Translations under genes and position numbers: made by a program | Part shown: piece after piece, positions 1 through 6,003 of the stretch | Layout: every line of letters starts with the position of its first letter | Position numbering within the stretch: the stretch's first letter is position 1 | The notes under the pieces: model-generated | Told to the model about the DNA's origin: nothing | Seen by the model: only the letters and a program-made list of their open reading frames with translations | Databases searched by the model: none | DNA from: Candidatus Kerfeldbacteria bacterium | Lineage (GTDB): Bacteria > Patescibacteriota > Patescibacteriia > UBA9570 | NCBI GenBank assembly: GCA_003512175.1 | Contig: DOSP01000017.1 | Span: 16,922-26,586, forward strand | DNA length: 9,665 nt | Direction of reading: 5' to 3'

Positions 1-1186
1 AGCCGACCGCCGCAGCGGTGGCTCCTAAATAGGTATATTGTGGCACCAACAGCACATTCAAAATAATATTCACCACCAAGGCAATGCCCATGTTCACGGT
101 ATTGAGCAGTTGACGATTGGCGGCATTGAGAACATTGCCAATCGGGTAATTGACAAATAAGAAAATTAAGCCGGCCATAAACCACTGCAAGGCCGGAATA
201 GCCGCAGGAAACCCGGCAAACCCTAAATGGATAATGCTGGGTGCTAAAATGGTTGTCCCTACCGCAATGGGTGCACTGATAACGATCAAGAGAATGGTGG
301 ACTGTTCAAAAATATCTCGTAAAGCTTCACGCGATTGCGTTAACGCCTGACTCATGGCCGGAAAAAATGCCGTGGCAAACGCGCCCGGAATAACCGTGAG
401 CGTCACTGTGAGTTTCAGTGCAATGGTATACCAGGCCACATAGCGATCACCAGCCAAATATTCCAACATGACGGTATCAATGGAGCCGTTGAGCTTAAAA
501 AAAATATCGGCCAAGGCAAATGGGGCTGCCACCAGTAATAAGCGGCGCAGCGTTGGCCAGCGCCACTGCCAGGCTAGCCGAATAGTCGTTTTTTTAAACA
601 AGATCACCAGGCTGTACACTAAATAAAGAACACTGGCTAGGTTGATTGCCACGATGAGACCGCCAGCTTTGAACCCTAGACGAAAGAAAATCAATCCAGC
701 GACAACCACAATGACCTGGTAAAAAAACTGACCAATGGCTTCATACTGCATCATCTGCTGTGCCCGCAGTACCGCAAAAATAATCGAGCGGAAGGTATCG
801 AACACAATAATACCAATCGCCAAATAGACTAGCAGAACGGTATAGTCCGGCATCGGCTTGAAATAGTTTAGGCCATGAAACACCCCTAACAACACAACGG
901 TACTGATGACCGTTAAAATAATTTTGATCGATAACACGCTGGTGAAATACTCCTGCAGTTTGGTGGGATCCTTGGCACCTTCCCGGGTCAGTACCGGTAT
1001 CAAGCCAAAATTCATGAGAATGACAAAGATGCTGGTGTACGTCACCGCGAAGGTATATTTCCCTAAGGTGTCCTCCCCTAACTGCGCAGCCACATAGGTA
1101 AACCACCAAAACGCCAGGGCTTTTTGGGCAATGGATGAAATGGTGAGATAGGTAGTATTTTTGGCTAAGACGCTAGACAGCGTCAT
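1..1186 (-). CDS. Polysaccharide/lipid-linked oligosaccharide flippase (Wzx/MATE-like), 3' end outside window
   Basis: The frame opens at the ATG at 1186 and runs 395 codons without a stop to the window edge, so the C-terminus is missing. The protein is almost entirely hydrophobic. About 11 membrane segments can be seen, at roughly residues 10-34, 43-65, 83-103, 115-138, 150-170, 176-197, 215-235, 252-278, 297-320, 332-356 and 366-383, with short charged loops between them. Features typical of Wzx/polysaccharide-biosynthesis exporters are the N-terminal TM pair ending in an LTREGA loop (67-71), the SIDTVMLEYLAGDRYVAWYT segment (235-254), and the VPQYTYLGATAAAVG stretch before the last helices (381-395). 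The family moves undecaprenyl- or lipid-linked sugars across the cytoplasmic membrane. Substrate cannot be told from sequence. It starts 18 nt after rpsI, so read-through from the ribosomal operon is likely. No Shine-Dalgarno sequence precedes the start. A MurJ-like role in peptidoglycan export is possible but less likely. Confidence 0.88.
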   Translation of the reverse strand, partial: MTLSSVLAKNTTYLTISSIAQKALAFWWFTYVAAQLGEDTLGKYTFAVTYTSIFVILMNFGLIPVLTREGAKDPTKLQEYFTSVLSIKIILTVISTVVLLGVFHGLNYFKPMPDYTVLLVYLAIGIIVFDTFRSIIFAVLRAQQMMQYEAIGQFFYQVIVVVAGLIFFRLGFKAGGLIVAINLASVLYLVYSLVILFKKTTIRLAWQWRWPTLRRLLLVAAPFALADIFFKLNGSIDTVMLEYLAGDRYVAWYTIALKLTVTLTVIPGAFATAFFPAMSQALTQSREALRDIFEQSTILLIVISAPIAVGTTILAPSIIHLGFAGFPAAIPALQWFMAGLIFLFVNYPIGNVLNAANRQLLNTVNMGIALVVNIILNVLLVPQYTYLGATAAAVG

Positions 1187-1187
1187 A

Positions 1188-1215
1188 TGGTTACCGTTGG
1201 GTGGTTACCGTTTGG
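1188..1215. repeat. 14-bp tandem duplication at the rpsI stop codon
   Basis: Plus strand 1188-1201 and 1202-1215 match at 13 of 14 bases (core TGGTTACCGTT). It spans the rpsI stop and the spacer before the flippase start, and looks like a replication-slippage duplication that lengthened the spacer. The second copy of TAA is out of the rpsI frame. Confidence 0.7.
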
Positions 1216-1612
1216 ACCACTGTGGGGCACGACGAGCCCGCTTCAAACCAGGTTTCTTGCGTTCTTTTTTACGAGAATCACGAGTCAAGTAGCCAGCCGT
1301 TTTGACATTTTTACGTATCTCTGGATCCACCTGCAATAACAACCGAGTAATCCCTAAACGCATGGCGAGGGCCTGAGCCTGTTTGCCACCTCCAGACACC
1401 TGGGCCGTCAGTGAAGCATCGGCTAAGCCGTTGACATGGCTCAAAGGTGATTCCACAATCCGTTGTTGCGCCACCGAAAAATAGGTAGTGAACGGCTTTT
1501 CATTCACGATAATTTCACCGTGGCCTTTTTTGTGATAACGCACGCGGGCGACGGCAGTTTTTCGACGACCGACGGCATACAGATAGGTTCGTTTGGTTTT
1601 CTTGTCAGCCAT
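1205..1612 (-). CDS. rpsI: 30S ribosomal protein S9
   Basis: 135 aa, close to the usual ~130. The conserved N-terminal YAVGRRKTAVARVR strand (residues 12-25), the IIVNEKP segment, the SGGGKQAQALAMRLGITRLL core (about 73-92) and the basic tail with RKKERKKPGLKRARR and the terminal SKR are all present. In the family the C-terminal Lys-Arg tail reaches the ribosomal P site and touches tRNA; this tail is intact. The gene follows rplM after a single base (1613), the standard L13-S9 pairing, so translation is probably coupled. The stop (TAA) lies inside a 14-bp tandem duplication (see repeat at 1188-1215). Confidence 0.97.
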   Translation of the reverse strand: MADKKTKRTYLYAVGRRKTAVARVRYHKKGHGEIIVNEKPFTTYFSVAQQRIVESPLSHVNGLADASLTAQVSGGGKQAQALAMRLGITRLLLQVDPEIRKNVKTAGYLTRDSRKKERKKPGLKRARRAPQWSKR

Positions 1613-1613
1613 G

Positions 1614-1952
1614 CTATTCGATAGTTAAACGCTTAAGCATTCGATCCCGTAATTTATTTTTCGGCAACATATTGTTGATCGCGTGTCGAAGTAACTGCGA
1701 CGCGGTATAGGTTTTGGCCAGACGTCTCTTCAGACCACCTGGATGTAAGGTGTGATACTTAATTTCAGTTTTGGCTAATTTTTTTGGGTCCAGTTTCATG
1801 GCTGCAATGTTGATGACCTTCACCGTATCACCACAATCGGTATAGGGTTTGTAGTCGGGCTTATGCTTGCCCATTAATAAGCCAGCCACTTTGACGGCTA
1901 AACGACCAAGGGGCACGAGTGTAGCATCAACGGTTTGAATGGTACGATTCAT
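1614..1952 (-). CDS. rplM: 50S ribosomal protein L13, shortened
   Basis: 112 aa against about 142 in most bacteria. It starts nearly at the conserved VDATxxPLGRLA segment (residues 8-19) and keeps GKHKPDY (28-34), the DTGD-like DCGD (39-42), the HPGGLK loop (70-75) and the MLPKNKLRDRMLKRL segment (95-109), then ends at once. The first ~10 residues and the C-terminal ~20-residue tail of the E. coli protein are absent, which fits the trimmed ribosomal proteins of reduced CPR-type genomes. L13 is an early assembly protein of the large subunit. It lies 4 nt after rplQ and 1 nt before rpsI. Stop codon is TAG. No Shine-Dalgarno sequence is visible (CTAACCCT before the ATG). Confidence 0.96.
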   Translation of the reverse strand: MNRTIQTVDATLVPLGRLAVKVAGLLMGKHKPDYKPYTDCGDTVKVINIAAMKLDPKKLAKTEIKYHTLHPGGLKRRLAKTYTASQLLRHAINNMLPKNKLRDRMLKRLTIE

Positions 1953-1956
1953 AGGG

Positions 1957-2310
1957 TTAGTTTACAAACTCAAGTTGGACTTGCTCAGCACCATCACCCT
2001 TGCGGTAACCCAGTTTGGTCATACGGGTATACCCGCCGGCTCGCTTCTCCATAGCCGGAGCAATTTTTTTCATCAATTCGTTCACAGCCGCAATGTGATT
2101 CAATTTTGTCATTAAATAGCGTCGCGTGGCCTCAGTATTTACTTTGGCTCGCGTCACTAGCCGTTCGACAAAGGAGCGGGTCACACGGGCTTTCGTAGGT
2201 GTGGTGCGAATATGTCCAGTTAAAATCAAACTAATGGCTTGGCTGCGCAGAAGTGCCTGGCGACCCGCATGACTGCGATCTAACGTTTTAACAGATTTAT
2301 GATGTCGCAT
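1957..2310 (-). CDS. rplQ: 50S ribosomal protein L17
   Basis: 117 aa from the ATG at 2310. The conserved L17 start MRHHKSVKTLDRSHAGRQAL is immediately recognisable, followed by SLILTGHIRTTPTKA (about residues 27-41) and the C-terminal GYTRMTKLGYRKGDGAEQ (about 92-109). An upstream in-frame TTG at 2337 would add nine residues but has no family support, so I chose the ATG. That start lies inside the last codons of rpoA, giving a 14-nt overlap in another frame, which suggests translational coupling. L17 lies near the peptide exit tunnel of the 50S subunit. Confidence 0.96.
   Translation of the reverse strand: MRHHKSVKTLDRSHAGRQALLRSQAISLILTGHIRTTPTKARVTRSFVERLVTRAKVNTEATRRYLMTKLNHIAAVNELMKKIAPAMEKRAGGYTRMTKLGYRKGDGAEQVQLEFVN
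2297..2310 (-). other. rpoA/rplQ coding overlap
   Basis: The last 14 bases of rpoA, including its stop, also encode the first residues of L17 in another frame (ATGCGACATCATAA). The overlap suggests translational coupling and shows that rpoA cannot extend further to a CTD. Confidence 0.85.
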
Positions 2311-2995
2311 TGGTAAAGGCGTTACCGATTTGAGCAAAGTGATCCACCAGAATCTGGCAGGCTTGGTTCATGGCAATTTCCGGACTAATCGTGCCGTCCG
2401 TAGTGACATCCATTAACAGTTTATCGAAGTTTGTCATCTGTTCAACCCGAACATGTTCCGTTTTGAAATTGACATTACGCACTGGGGTGTAGACGGCATC
2501 TAATGCCATATAGCCCACATCCAGCTTCTCGTTTTCGCGTGCTTCAACTGGAACATAGCCACGACCTTTTTGTGCCACAACGGTAATTTCCAGTTTAGCC
2601 GAGGCGTCCGTAAGTGTGGCGATATGCACCTCTGGCGTCATCACTTCTACATCTGAATTCTTTTCAAAATCTTTGGCGGTGACTTTTTTCTTACCGCTGA
2701 TGGATAACGTGAGTTGAACCGCTTCATCCGAAAATACTTTCAAGCGGACTTGTTTTAAGTTCAGCAAAATATCGACCACATCTTCTTTAATGTGCTCCAC
2801 TGTGGAAAATTCATGATCCACACCTTTAATTTTGACGGCAGTAATAGCGCCGCCCGGCAAGGATGATAACAATACGCGACGCAACGCATTGCCTAGGGTT
2901 GTGCCATAACCAGGGTAGCACGGTGAAATGGTAAATAAAGCATGGTTTGGTTCAACCACTTGCGCTTGGATTTGACTAGGAAGTTGTATATCCAT
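2297..2995 (-). CDS. rpoA: RNA polymerase alpha subunit, N-terminal domain only
   Basis: 232 aa from the ATG at 2995. The alpha NTD hallmark GYGTTLGNALRRVLLSSLPG (about residues 28-47), which forms the dimer interface, is complete, and the NTD continues through VEHIKEDVVDILLNLK, GRGYVPVEARE, YTPVRNVNF, VEQMTNFDKLLMDVTTDGTI and a last helix ending near residue 228. Normal alpha subunits are 310-330 aa and carry a linker plus a helix-hairpin-helix C-terminal domain that binds UP elements and activators. Here the TAA comes right after the NTD and rplQ already begins within the gene, so there is no room for a CTD or a frameshifted remnant. The longer TTG-started frame at 3037 overlaps rpsD and adds a non-family sequence, so I rejected it. 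The gene sits 19 nt after rpsD, the usual alpha-operon order. Confidence 0.95.
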   Translation of the reverse strand: MDIQLPSQIQAQVVEPNHALFTISPCYPGYGTTLGNALRRVLLSSLPGGAITAVKIKGVDHEFSTVEHIKEDVVDILLNLKQVRLKVFSDEAVQLTLSISGKKKVTAKDFEKNSDVEVMTPEVHIATLTDASAKLEITVVAQKGRGYVPVEARENEKLDVGYMALDAVYTPVRNVNFKTEHVRVEQMTNFDKLLMDVTTDGTISPEIAMNQACQILVDHFAQIGNAFTNATS

Positions 2996-3014
2996 AAGGC
3001 GTTTGAAATGGTTA

Positions 3015-3623
3015 TTAACGAGAATAAAATTCCACAATCATATTCGCTGAAATGCTTTCGGCATCTCGCGCCGTGGGCAAGCACAACACTTGAGCAGTGA
3101 AGCGGCTCTTGTCTAGTTGTAGCCACTGTGGCGCTTCATACATTTTGATCGTGTTGCCTAATTGCTCAACATATTTGGACTTCAACATGGCGCCTTTGAT
3201 ACCAACGACATCACTCACTTTCACCTGGCGGGATGGGATGTTGCAGCCTTTGCCATTCACCGTGACATGACCATGGGTCACGAGTTGACGGGCTTGCCGA
3301 CGCGTGGAGGCAAAACCAGCTCGATAGACCACATTGTCTAAGCGGCACTCTAATAATTGCAATAATTGTTCAGTAGTATTACCAACTTTTTTACTGGCCT
3401 GGACATAATAATTTGAAAACTGTCGTTCTAAAATGCCATAGAGGGCTTTAGCTTTTTGCTTTTCGCGTAATTGCAAAGCAAACTGACTTAAGCGTGGCTT
3501 GCGTTTCAAACCATGTTGCCCAGGCGTGTAATTGCGGCGGGTTAAGGCACACTTGGCCGTACCACAAACACTTTCACCCAGGCGACGACAGATTTTACAT
3601 TTAGCTTTAAGGTTTCGAGCCAT
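3015..3623 (-). CDS. rpsD: 30S ribosomal protein S4, zinc-binding form
   Basis: 202 aa, the normal length. The N-terminus carries four cysteines (C9, C12, C20, C25), the pattern of zinc-containing (C+) S4 proteins, followed by the RRNYTPGQHG motif (29-38). The S4 RNA-binding domain is seen in LECRLDNVVYRAGFASTRRQARQLVTHGHVTVNG, around residues 90-124. S4 is a primary binder of 16S rRNA, nucleates the 30S body and in E. coli represses the alpha operon through the rpsM leader; whether that holds here is unknown. It follows rpsK by 14 nt and precedes rpoA by 19 nt. Confidence 0.97.
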   Translation of the reverse strand: MARNLKAKCKICRRLGESVCGTAKCALTRRNYTPGQHGLKRKPRLSQFALQLREKQKAKALYGILERQFSNYYVQASKKVGNTTEQLLQLLECRLDNVVYRAGFASTRRQARQLVTHGHVTVNGKGCNIPSRQVKVSDVVGIKGAMLKSKYVEQLGNTIKMYEAPQWLQLDKSRFTAQVLCLPTARDAESISANMIVEFYSR

Positions 3624-3637
3624 AGTATGAGCTTGGT

Positions 3638-4039
3638 TTAAACACGTCGAGCTTTTTTAGGACGGCAGCCGTTGTGTGGCATTGGAGTGAGGTCTTTAAT
3701 TTCAGTAATCACCAAGCCGGATCCGGTAATGGCCCGCAAGGCGCCATCACGACCGCTGCCAATGCCCTTCACATAGACCTGCACTTCTTTCAAACCAGTT
3801 TCTTTGACCTTTTCTAGGGTTTCTTTCAGCACCACTCCAGCAGCATAGGGCGTAGATTTCTTCGGGCCTTTAAAGCCATATTGGCCAGCACTGCCCTGGC
3901 AGACGGTGTTGCCCGCTGGATCAGTGATAGTAATAATTGTGTTGTTATACGTCGACAACACATACACCTTCCCTTTGGTCAGGGTGCGCTTCTTTTTCCG
4001 TTTCTTTTTTACGACGCTTTTTGCAGCGGCTTCAGCCAT
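3638..4039 (-). CDS. rpsK: 30S ribosomal protein S11
   Basis: 133 aa. After a lysine-rich N-terminus (KKKRKKKR, residues 11-18) the protein shows the S11 core: VYVLSTYNNTIITITDPAGN (about 25-44), the KGPKKSTPYAA stretch, and the C-terminal KGIGSGRDGALRAITGSGL and PMPHNGCRPKKARRV. S11 lies on the platform of the 30S subunit near the mRNA exit channel, where the Shine-Dalgarno helix would sit. It stands 15 nt after rpsM and 14 nt before rpsD, the conserved alpha-operon order. No Shine-Dalgarno sequence precedes the ATG. Confidence 0.97.
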   Translation of the reverse strand: MAEAAAKSVVKKKRKKKRTLTKGKVYVLSTYNNTIITITDPAGNTVCQGSAGQYGFKGPKKSTPYAAGVVLKETLEKVKETGLKEVQVYVKGIGSGRDGALRAITGSGLVITEIKDLTPMPHNGCRPKKARRV

Positions 4040-4054
4040 ACAATGATAGTAAGA

Positions 4055-4447
4055 TTAGGTCTTTTGTTGAGATGGTTTGCGGCCGGAACCCATGGTATGA
4101 CGCTTATTACCACGTACCGTTCGGCTATTAGTTTTAGTGCTTTGCCCACGCGCAGGCAACCGTTTCATATGGCGTGTGCCACGATAACTCCCAATTTCTT
4201 TCAAGCGCTTGATATTGGCAAATAATTCACGCCGTAAATCACCTTCCACTGGGATGCCCATTTTGTCTAAGGTGGTCTTGATCGTATTCACTTCCGCTTC
4301 GGTGAGATCTTTGGCGCGGGTATCCGGATTGACCTTAGCTTGCTTCAGCACTTTCTTGGATAAAGGAATGCCAACGCCATATAAATAGGCCAGCGCTACT
4401 TCGATACGCTTTTCATTTGGAAGAGTAACACCGGCAATACGAGCCAT
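4055..4447 (-). CDS. rpsM: 30S ribosomal protein S13
   Basis: 130 aa. The opening MARIAGVTLPNEKRIEVALAYLYGVG is divided across the helix-two-turn-helix region typical of S13; further on there is GDLRRELFANIKRLKEIGSYRGTRH (about residues 69-93) and the basic LPARGQSTKTNSRTVRG tail (about 97-113). S13 sits in the 30S head, bridges to the 50S subunit and contacts P-site tRNA through its tail, which here is extended by about 15 polar/basic residues. The gene lies 8 nt after rpmJ and 15 nt before rpsK. Confidence 0.97.
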   Translation of the reverse strand: MARIAGVTLPNEKRIEVALAYLYGVGIPLSKKVLKQAKVNPDTRAKDLTEAEVNTIKTTLDKMGIPVEGDLRRELFANIKRLKEIGSYRGTRHMKRLPARGQSTKTNSRTVRGNKRHTMGSGRKPSQQKT

Positions 4448-4455
4448 AGGAGAGA

Positions 4456-4569
4456 TTAACCTTGACGTTGTTTATGTTTAGCCACTTTACAAATAACGTA
4501 GACGCGACTTTTTCGGCGAACGACTTTGCAGGCGGTGCACATGGCTTTGACTGAAGCGCGTACTTTCAT
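4456..4569 (-). CDS. rpmJ: 50S ribosomal protein L36, zinc-binding form
   Basis: 37 aa, the standard length. The protein begins MKVRASVKAMCTACK and ends KVAKHKQRQG. The zinc ribbon is complete: C11, C14, C27 and H32 (C-x2-C-x12-C-x4-H), so this is the zinc-dependent form rather than the Cys-less paralogue used under zinc starvation. L36 is a late-assembly 50S protein. It sits 5 nt after infA and 8 nt before rpsM, the classical infA-rpmJ-rpsM order. Stop codon TAA at 4456-4458. Confidence 0.97.
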   Translation of the reverse strand: MKVRASVKAMCTACKVVRRKSRVYVICKVAKHKQRQG

Positions 4570-4574
4570 TGAGG

Positions 4575-4862
4575 TTAGTGGCGATAAATAATTCTGCCTT
4601 TTGATAAATCGTAGGGTGTCATTTCAACGGTGACACGATCACCCGGTAGCACCTTGATCTTATGCATGCGCATTTTGCCCGCTAAGATACCAAGGATGGC
4701 ATGACCACCATCCAGGGTGATGCGAAACATCGCATTCGGCAACATTTCGGTGACTTCCCCTTGCATCTCAATAAACCCCTTCTTACTTGACCGCGGCCCA
4801 TTGCTGGACGGTTGTGAGGCAGTTGGCGATGCAGGTTGGTATGGTCTCTTCTTGTTGCGCAT
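4575..4862 (-). CDS. infA: Translation initiation factor IF-1 with N-terminal extension
   Basis: 95 aa from the ATG at 4862; a GTG at 4883 in the same frame would give 102 aa. The IF-1 OB fold is clear from FIEMQGEVTEMLPNAMFRI through LAGKMRMHKIKVLPGDRVTVEM to PYDLSKGRIIYRH. Normal IF-1 is about 72 aa and begins 6-7 residues before IEMQG. Here some 28 residues precede the OB fold (MRNKKRPYQPASPTASQPSS and then a basic SSKK stretch), rich in Pro, Ser, Gln, Lys and Arg and probably unstructured. There is no ATG, GTG or TTG between the ATG at 4862 and the OB fold except inside IEMQG itself, so the extension is real unless a non-standard start is used. IF-1 binds the 30S A site and assists start selection. 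First gene of the operon behind the promoter at 4990-5018. Confidence 0.93.
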   Translation of the reverse strand: MRNKKRPYQPASPTASQPSSNGPRSSKKGFIEMQGEVTEMLPNAMFRITLDGGHAILGILAGKMRMHKIKVLPGDRVTVEMTPYDLSKGRIIYRH

Positions 4863-4983
4863 TAAAAAAATGGTACTGCTCACGATTTTTTGTGCCTACT
4901 TAACTATTCGGCAACGTGGGGCAGACCCAAAAATTAGGCTTAACTTGTCAATTTCTTGCCCTAATTCGAGTGTTGCGACAAGC
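4863..4983 (-). other. Approximate 5' leader of the ribosomal operon
   Basis: Untranslated leader of about 120 nt between the inferred transcription start (near 4983) and infA. On the transcript it contains a 7-bp inverted repeat (AATTAGG at 4960-4966 with CCTAATT at 4932-4938, loop 21 nt) that runs into five U residues, and directly after it a small hairpin UGGG-UCUGC-CCCA (4917-4929). The first could act as a weak attenuator or as a protein-binding hairpin for autoregulation; stems are short and AU-rich. If the GTG at 4883 is the infA start, the leader is about 100 nt. Confidence 0.4.
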
Positions 4984-4989
4984 CGGACT

Positions 4990-5018
4990 AGTATACGAGA
5001 GTGGCGGTGGTATGTCAA
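4990..5018 (-). promoter_or_regulatory. Strong sigma70-type promoter for the infA operon
   Basis: On the minus strand: -35 TTGACA (5013-5018, 6/6), spacer of exactly 17 bp (4996-5012), -10 TATACT (4990-4995, 5/6). The start point is expected near 4983. It lies in the only sizeable gap between the carbamoyltransferase and infA and points at infA. The region upstream of the -35 is not an A/T-tract UP element, in keeping with the alpha subunit lacking its CTD. Confidence 0.85.
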
Positions 5019-5035
5019 TTTACTGGCCAAATGGC

Positions 5036-5044
5036 TGTGGATAA
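5036..5044 (-). promoter_or_regulatory. DnaA-box sequence TTATCCACA
   Basis: An exact match to the bacterial DnaA-box consensus TTATCCACA on the minus strand, 17 bp upstream of the -35 element of the infA operon promoter (about -54 to -62 from the inferred start). It is the only exact copy I found in the window. A single box is not an origin; it could be a DnaA regulatory site or chance. Confidence 0.45.
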
Positions 5045-5064
5045 CTGTTCTCACATTCCGCAAT

Positions 5065-5994
5065 CTACTTTTTTAAATATGATAACAATGCCATGGCGGC
5101 GTAGACGCGAAACTCAGCTTCGTCATAGATAATGGATTGAGCGGACCGCATCACGTCTAATGTGATTTCCCGTCCAGGATGAGCCGGCATGGCGTGCATA
5201 ATGACGAGCCGTGCTTTGGCATTTTTTAGGAATTGTCGATTCACCTGATAGGCACCAATAGCGCGATCTAAATAGTGCGGGGTATTTTCCCACCATTCAT
5301 CCACATACAACACGTCCGCTTGAGCAATAGTGTTCTGAATATTTTTTGTCACTGTCAACGTGCCACCGTACATCTTCACTAACCGCTTCACTTGGGCATG
5401 AAAATCTACATTTTTTCCCGCAAATTTTCCAGTTTCCGTAATCAACGTAATCACCTGACCAAGCAGCAGTACCCCATAGACAAACGATTCCATCACTCCA
5501 CTGCCGGCAGCAGGACAAACCCCAACATAATTTAGCTTTTTGTACGCACCTTTTTTCCAGGTAATGACAGAAAGATCCGCCAACGCTTGCGATGGGTGCC
5601 CCACTTGGCAAAAGCCGTTAATAAATGGCGGATATGGTTTCCGTTTGAATACGGTCAACATTTGTTGTGAGTAATCTCGTACGACATAGGCATCCACCAT
5701 GCGATCCATCGTTTCAATGATATCTTCAAACGACTCGCGGCGAGTGCCGTCTTTTTCTTGAATGACATCCTCCACATCCAAAAAATAGGTCGTACCACCC
5801 AACAGATGCGTAGCGGTTTCGAAGGACAAGCGTGTACGCAATGAATTACTATCAAACACTAAACCAACCCGTTTGCGACTTAAACGATTTGGCGTGCGAT
5901 GCGGATTCTTTTTGTAAGCAATGGCGCTACGAATCAATTGTACCCACTCTGGCTGGGTAAAATCGGTGACTTCAATCAGGTTTTTGGATTTCAT
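5065..5994 (-). CDS. Aspartate/ornithine carbamoyltransferase-family enzyme of unclear substrate
   Basis: 309 aa, normal family length, with both domains. The carbamoyl-phosphate site is well kept: S51-L-R53-T54-R55 (from STRTR), R106, H133-P-S-Q136 (HPxQ) and R296 near the C-terminus. The second-substrate side differs from ornithine carbamoyltransferase: the HCLP motif reads HAMP (267-270, Cys replaced by Ala), the SMG loop after the conserved D232-x-W reads WENT (235-238), the usual Asn-rich GxxNN stretch is replaced by GVCPAAGSGV (158-167), and QAENR is DEAEFR. It also lacks aspartate carbamoyltransferase signatures. I infer an active carbamoyltransferase acting on an amine other than ornithine or aspartate; a degenerate OTC is the alternative. 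It lies 9 nt after the GAF gene, likely one transcript. No arginine or pyrimidine genes are adjacent. Stop TAG. Confidence 0.85.
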   Translation of the reverse strand: MKSKNLIEVTDFTQPEWVQLIRSAIAYKKNPHRTPNRLSRKRVGLVFDSNSLRTRLSFETATHLLGGTTYFLDVEDVIQEKDGTRRESFEDIIETMDRMVDAYVVRDYSQQMLTVFKRKPYPPFINGFCQVGHPSQALADLSVITWKKGAYKKLNYVGVCPAAGSGVMESFVYGVLLLGQVITLITETGKFAGKNVDFHAQVKRLVKMYGGTLTVTKNIQNTIAQADVLYVDEWWENTPHYLDRAIGAYQVNRQFLKNAKARLVIMHAMPAHPGREITLDVMRSAQSIIYDEAEFRVYAAMALLSYLKK

Positions 5995-6003
5995 AGTACG
6001 GCC

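Noticed and set aside
741..1109. Open frame of 122 codons on the minus strand
   Set aside because: It is Cys/Trp/His-rich in an out-of-frame reading of the flippase, whose own frame stays open over 395 codons with clear membrane segments.
2308..2337. Longer L17 start at a TTG (2337)
   Set aside because: L17 proteins begin MRH-; the ATG at 2310 matches the family exactly.
2893..3126. Open frame of 77 codons on the minus strand between rpsD and rpoA
   Set aside because: It overlaps the ends of two certain genes in another frame and its product resembles nothing; it is a shadow frame.
3881..4225. Plus-strand open frames opposite rpsK and rpsM
   Set aside because: They lie antisense to well-conserved ribosomal genes and have no family features or start signal.
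4946..4951. Second TTGACA in the infA leader as a second promoter
   Set aside because: No -10-like hexamer lies 16-18 bp downstream (GGGTCT at 17).
5036..5044. Chromosomal replication origin
   Set aside because: Only one DnaA box, no clustered boxes, no AT-rich unwinding region, and no dnaA or dnaN nearby.
4717..5076. Plus-strand open frame of 119 codons over the infA promoter region
   Set aside because: It covers antisense infA, the promoter and the intergenic gap; composition does not look like a real protein.
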